Of a DNA stretch of 64,000 nt, positions 61,471 to 64,000 are shown in pieces. Within the stretch, counting starts at the first letter, position 1, and every line of letters starts with the position of its first letter. The translations under genes were made by a program, and so were the position numbers. The DNA is from an uncultured Flavobacteriaceae bacterium. GTDB lineage: Bacteria; Bacteroidota; Bacteroidia; Flavobacteriales; Flavobacteriaceae. Under the pieces are notes generated by a model. That model searched no databases, had not been told where the DNA came from, and saw only the letters and a program-made list of their open reading frames with translations. The DNA lies in contig CAJWAA010000005.1 of NCBI GenBank assembly GCA_913020295.1, forward strand, positions 56,532 to 120,531, given 5' to 3'.

Positions 61471-62391
61471 ATGAAAGAGACATATAAGGTTATTGTATTA
61501 ATTTTAATTTCTTTATTAATTGGGTCTCCTATAACCCTAATTGCTCAATCAAAAAAAAATCAAGATAAAAAAGCAATATTAAAAATGTGTGGCTGCTTTG
61601 AAATCAATTTCAAATTTATTGAAACCTTTAATTATTCTGAATATGATGATTATAGAGGATCTGATGAATATGAGTCATATGCTTTAGAACTTGCTTTACC
61701 AATTGTAAATGAAAAAAATAAAATTTCCATACAACACTTACTTATTGTAGGTTCAGTTGACGAAAAATATGTTATAAAACATTGGAGACAAGATTGGTTA
61801 TATCAAAATTCTCATTTATTCGAATACGAGGGTGAAAGACTTTGGAAAAGTAAAAAAATAGATAAGAAGTCTGTTAGAGGGCAATGGACACAGAAAGTTT
61901 ATCAAGTTGACGATAGTCCAAGATATGAGGGAACTTCTTCATGGGTACATGTTGATGGAAAAAGTTTTTGGGAGAATGAGACAATGGCTCCATTACCTCG
62001 AAGAGAATACACAAAACGTGATGACTACAACATAATGAGAAGGGGAAATCGCCATGAGATAACAGATAATGGATGGGTACACAAACAAAACAATTCAAAG
62101 ATTATTAAAACAGATTATGAATCTATTATTCTAGCTGATGAAATTGGTTATTCCCCCTACACGAGAGTTAATTATGATAGATGTAAATTAGCCCTTGATT
62201 GGTGGAATAGTAAAAAATTAAAATGGAATAGTATAAGGAATGAATGGGATAAAATTTATTCTTCAGAAAAAAATATTTCATTGAAAAAAAAGGTTGATGG
62301 AATGTTCTTATATGAGCATTTAATGTTTACAGATAATTATGACAAAAAAGAAACTCATGGGCCATTGATAAAATCTTTTTTAAATAACTAA
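61471..62391 (+). CDS. DUF6607 family exported protein
   Basis: A Bacteroidetes protein of unknown function, about 306 residues, with a signal peptide (VIVLILISLLIGSPITLIAQ). Typical parts are MCGCFEINFKFIETF near residue 38, HLLIVGSVDEKYVIKHWRQDWLY, QWTQKVYQVDDSPRYEG and the late YDRCKLALDWWN. I favour the ATG at 61471 because it directly precedes the signal; another in-frame ATG lies at 61459. Many charged and aromatic residues suggest an extracytoplasmic beta-rich fold. Confidence 0.7.
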   Translation: MKETYKVIVLILISLLIGSPITLIAQSKKNQDKKAILKMCGCFEINFKFIETFNYSEYDDYRGSDEYESYALELALPIVNEKNKISIQHLLIVGSVDEKYVIKHWRQDWLYQNSHLFEYEGERLWKSKKIDKKSVRGQWTQKVYQVDDSPRYEGTSSWVHVDGKSFWENETMAPLPRREYTKRDDYNIMRRGNRHEITDNGWVHKQNNSKIIKTDYESIILADEIGYSPYTRVNYDRCKLALDWWNSKKLKWNSIRNEWDKIYSSEKNISLKKKVDGMFLYEHLMFTDNYDKKETHGPLIKSFLNN

Positions 62392-62403
62392 AACCTTCTC
62401 AGA

Positions 62404-62443
62404 ATCCTAATTATTTATTATGTCGGTACTATCCTAATTATTT
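62404..62443 (+). repeat. 13-base exact direct repeat pair
   Basis: ATCCTAATTATTT occurs at 62404-62416 and 62431-62443, 27 bases apart, shortly after the DUF6607 stop. It is AT-rich and may be a chance or slippage product. Confidence 0.3.
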
Positions 62444-62479
62444 TTTTTCAATTACTCTTTGATACCAAATCAAATTAAA

Positions 62480-62611
62480 ATGAGTGACAACAAAAAGAAG
62501 TACTCTTTATTATCCCCTTATATTCAAATGACAGGGTGTAGTTGGTTTATTATAAACCAAAAAAGGGCCTACCAACCTGGTCAGCTTGGGGATAGACTCA
62601 CTATCTGCTAA
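62480..62611 (+). CDS. Possible 43-residue orphan ORF
   Basis: ATG 62480 to TAA 62609-62611, opening MSDNKKKYSLLSPYIQMTGC and ending QPGQLGDRLTIC. The second copy of the 19-base repeat lies inside it and encodes the QPGQL segment. No promoter or family is recognised, so it may be a fragment or non-coding. Confidence 0.25.
   Translation: MSDNKKKYSLLSPYIQMTGCSWFIINQKRAYQPGQLGDRLTIC
62569..62587 (+). repeat. 19-base imperfect direct repeat, copy 2
   Basis: CTACCAACCTGGTCAGCTT, matching copy 1 at 61009-61027 at 16 of 19 positions and in the same orientation, 1.56 kb away. Confidence 0.35.
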
Positions 62612-62667
62612 TACTTCTTTGTTGTAGAGTTTTTTTACCGTTTAAATAACATTCAATAACATTAAAG

Positions 62668-62991
62668 ATGCCACATGAAAAAGGGAATACTTATAGCCAG
62701 GGCAGACCCGAAGGCTCTAACAACAAATCTACTGAGATAATAAAGCAAACTTTAGCCAAGTTAGCTGCTGCATTTAATATTGATGAAATCCTTTATGAAA
62801 TCAGAGGACTAAAGGGCAGAGAAAAGCTAAATGTTATATTTCATCTTCGGAAGTTTGTTGTTCCTATTCCTAGGGATGAGGTCAATTCATATGGTTCTCC
62901 CGATACTAGGACTGTATGGATAGACAAGATCATGGCAGTAGATCCCGACGAGTTACACCAAAAGATTATGTATCAAATCAGTGGGAGGTAA
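62668..62991 (+). CDS. Phage/mobile-type hypothetical protein with GRPxGSxNK motif
   Basis: A 107-residue protein with the N-terminal GRPEGSNNKST, close to the GRPKGSKNK motif seen at the start of many phage or plasmid proteins, where it may contact DNA. A helical region follows (EIIKQTLAKLAAAFNIDEILYEI, then LKGREKLNVIFHLRKFVVP), reminiscent of small terminase-like or DUF5681-like proteins. Function is not assignable. No neighbouring phage genes are intact. Confidence 0.5.
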   Translation: MPHEKGNTYSQGRPEGSNNKSTEIIKQTLAKLAAAFNIDEILYEIRGLKGREKLNVIFHLRKFVVPIPRDEVNSYGSPDTRTVWIDKIMAVDPDELHQKIMYQISGR

Positions 62992-63160
62992 GTATTAAAG
63001 AAAAAGGGGAATCCATAATTGATAGTAGATTGTAGTCAGGCATTCAATACTTCATCCCCATTTTCATAACAACTAATTTCAAAAGTGCCCATTTTCAAAT
63101 GCAAATATTACATTATGAATTATTTAAAATCTACAAATTATAATAGTTAGTTCTTATACA

Positions 63161-63391
63161 ATGATAGATGACAGAAATGAATAAGATCGGACAAAAGCAC
63201 GGCTCAAAGCCAATCAAGCCTCGAGAGATAATAGCGTATTTAATGACCATAGACAAGCCATTGTTGCCTCTAGCGACCCTTATGGTTTATTCGCTGAGGC
63301 TATCTCAGAGGGTAATAAATATCACTACTGCAATGGGGAGCTACATATTGTCTATGACGACAAGGGTAATGAAATATGGAGAATACCTTAG
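63161..63391 (+). pseudogene. Hypothetical gene with early nonsense codon
   Basis: The frame from ATG 63161 reads MIDDRNE, a TAA at 63182-63184, and then stays open for 68 codons to TAG 63389-63391: DRTKARLKANQASRDNSVFN, later SSDPYGLFAEAISEG, KYHYCNGELHIVYDDKG and NEIWRIP. This frame is much more protein-like than the overlapping frame starting at 63168, which I take as a shadow. Either the stop is a recent mutation or translation begins downstream at a non-ATG codon. The family is unknown. Confidence 0.45.
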
Positions 63392-63516
63392 CAGTCACAG
63401 CTAGAGCAAGCGCATGGTTAGCAAATACACTTTGAACAATTTTGCTCTTCAATACAGGGATTACAATCACATGAACACATATCTAAAAGATTTGATATCA
63501 TAAAGTTACAAATTCT

Positions 63517-63609
63517 ATGGAACTAACAGTTTATCAAAGCGGCTATGGATCAATTTACAATTCAACTTGGTTTGAAGAGTATGTTTTAATCATTAATTAC
63601 AATGTCTGA
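63517..63609 (+). CDS. Possible 30-residue small protein
   Basis: ATG 63517 to TGA 63607-63609, reading MELTVYQSGYGSIYNSTWFE and then EYVLIINYNV. It lies 34 bases before an intrinsic terminator, the only argument for expression. The remainder of 63392-63642 shows no other candidate. Confidence 0.2.
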   Translation: MELTVYQSGYGSIYNSTWFEEYVLIINYNV

Positions 63610-63642
63610 CTGGACACCATTCTTTCCCTCATGTTGACTTTG

Positions 63643-63666
63643 ACCCTTCTTAACGGGAGGGTTTTT
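63643..63666 (+). terminator. Plus-strand intrinsic terminator
   Basis: ACCCTTC (63643-63649) pairs with GGGAGGGT (63655-63662, with one T-G pair and one base left in the loop) and is followed by TTTTT. It closes a transcript arriving from the left, such as the broken gene cluster at 63.16-63.6 kb. The following 63667-63879 is AT-rich with no gene seen. Confidence 0.6.
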
Positions 63667-63879
63667 ATTCCAACTTTAGGGGTAAAATCTCAATTATAAA
63701 CTCATCAGATTATATTCTTAAAATGAATATTCTTAAAAATTATTTCAAAAATTTACTAAATCACCACTTACTTGATGTAATTATTAATTAAAATTTAATT
63801 CTTTAAAACATGTTATTTAGAAATATTCTAATTTAATTTATCATTTATAAATTGTGAATTAACTATAAATCATTATAAA

Positions 63880-64000
63880 ATGAAAAAAATATTATTAGGA
63901 TTACTTTTTTTAAGTACAATATCGCTGAAAGCTCAATATTGCGTATTCTTTGATTTTAAAGCTGAAAATCAAGACATGGTTGTATCAACCATAACAGCTG
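63880..64000 (+). CDS. Secreted protein, 3' end cut by window
   Basis: ATG 63880 opens a frame that stays open to the window edge (40 codons). MKKILLGLLFLSTISLKAQY is a clear Sec signal peptide with the Ala-Gln cleavage site typical of Bacteroidetes. The next residues (CVFFDFKAENQDMVVSTITA) are not enough to identify a family. Confidence 0.7.
   Translation, partial: MKKILLGLLFLSTISLKAQYCVFFDFKAENQDMVVSTITA

Noticed and set aside
63168..63404. 78-codon plus-strand frame
   Set aside because: Overlaps the more protein-like frame 63161-63391; its second half is a hydrophobic, Met/Ser/Thr-rich shadow.
60163..64000. Direct repeat of the tRNA-Val 3' end as an integration right end
   Set aside because: No copy of the T-arm/acceptor sequence was found by eye in the rest of the window; it could lie beyond the edge.
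1..64000. CRISPR arrays, insertion sequences with terminal repeats, restriction-modification or toxin-antitoxin systems
   Set aside because: No regularly spaced repeats, transposase motifs, methylase/nuclease pairs or recognisable toxin pairs were seen.

Overview
The window is a contiguous piece of a low-GC chromosome from a member of the Bacteroidetes, most likely order Flavobacteriales. This rests on several things seen in the sequence: a GldA-type gliding ABC ATPase; families largely restricted to this phylum (DUF5103, DUF6702, DUF6607, DUF6686, DUF1573); start regions without Shine-Dalgarno motifs; -7 boxes of the form TAnnTTTG, several with a TTG about 18-20 bases upstream; a SAM-II riboswitch; and an Nqr sodium pump. 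The species cannot be named from what is visible. Homologies are read by eye from motifs and were not searched.

Layout. 1-8 kb: fabD (cut by the window edge) with folA, a class V PLP enzyme, thyA, a bifunctional-nuclease family protein, pdhB, a membrane pyrophosphatase and a deoxynucleoside kinase. 8.3-12.3 kb: a methionine/SAM operon (metK, metY, metX, osmC) behind a SAM-II riboswitch. 12.5-14.5 kb: gldA-like gene and a Gfo/Idh/MocA oxidoreductase. 14.65-18.7 kb: a Phe/Tyr operon (pheA, aminotransferase, tyrA, DAHP synthase-chorismate mutase) preceded by an aromatic leader peptide and attenuator. 18.8-23.5 kb: aminotransferase, desaturase, rsmG, apaG, DUF5103. 23.6-30.9 kb: nqrABCDEF, an uncharacterised 117-residue gene and apbE. 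30.9-56.8 kb: densely packed housekeeping genes (map, gpmI, rsgA, dtd, murB, valS, psd, cdsA, ftsH, rsfS, birA, pyrE, coaD, ddl, rluD, yaaA, tatA), with envelope proteins among them.

56.8-64 kb is different. After an O-methyltransferase and a flavin reductase, gene density falls sharply. A gene-poor stretch at 58.6-59.45 kb carries two candidate structured RNAs, one on each strand. Then come a tRNA-Val(GAC) gene, decayed fragments that look like a mobilisable element, two Bacteroidetes-type hypothetical genes (DUF6686, DUF6607), further broken or orphan short genes, and the start of a secreted protein running off the edge.

How the parts work together. The two amino acid operons are each controlled by RNA in their 5' leader: SAM binding for methionine genes and ribosome stalling at Tyr/Phe codons for the aromatic genes. 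Nqr, ApbE (its flavinylating enzyme) and the pyrophosphatase are ion-motive membrane enzymes. rsfS-ftsH-LUD-cdsA-psd forms one minus-strand operon mixing ribosome silencing, membrane proteolysis and phospholipid synthesis. No CRISPR array, complete prophage, intact insertion sequence or rRNA was seen. The most notable items are the Phe/Tyr attenuator, a three-way SAM-II switch, the two candidate small RNAs and the tRNA-adjacent graveyard.
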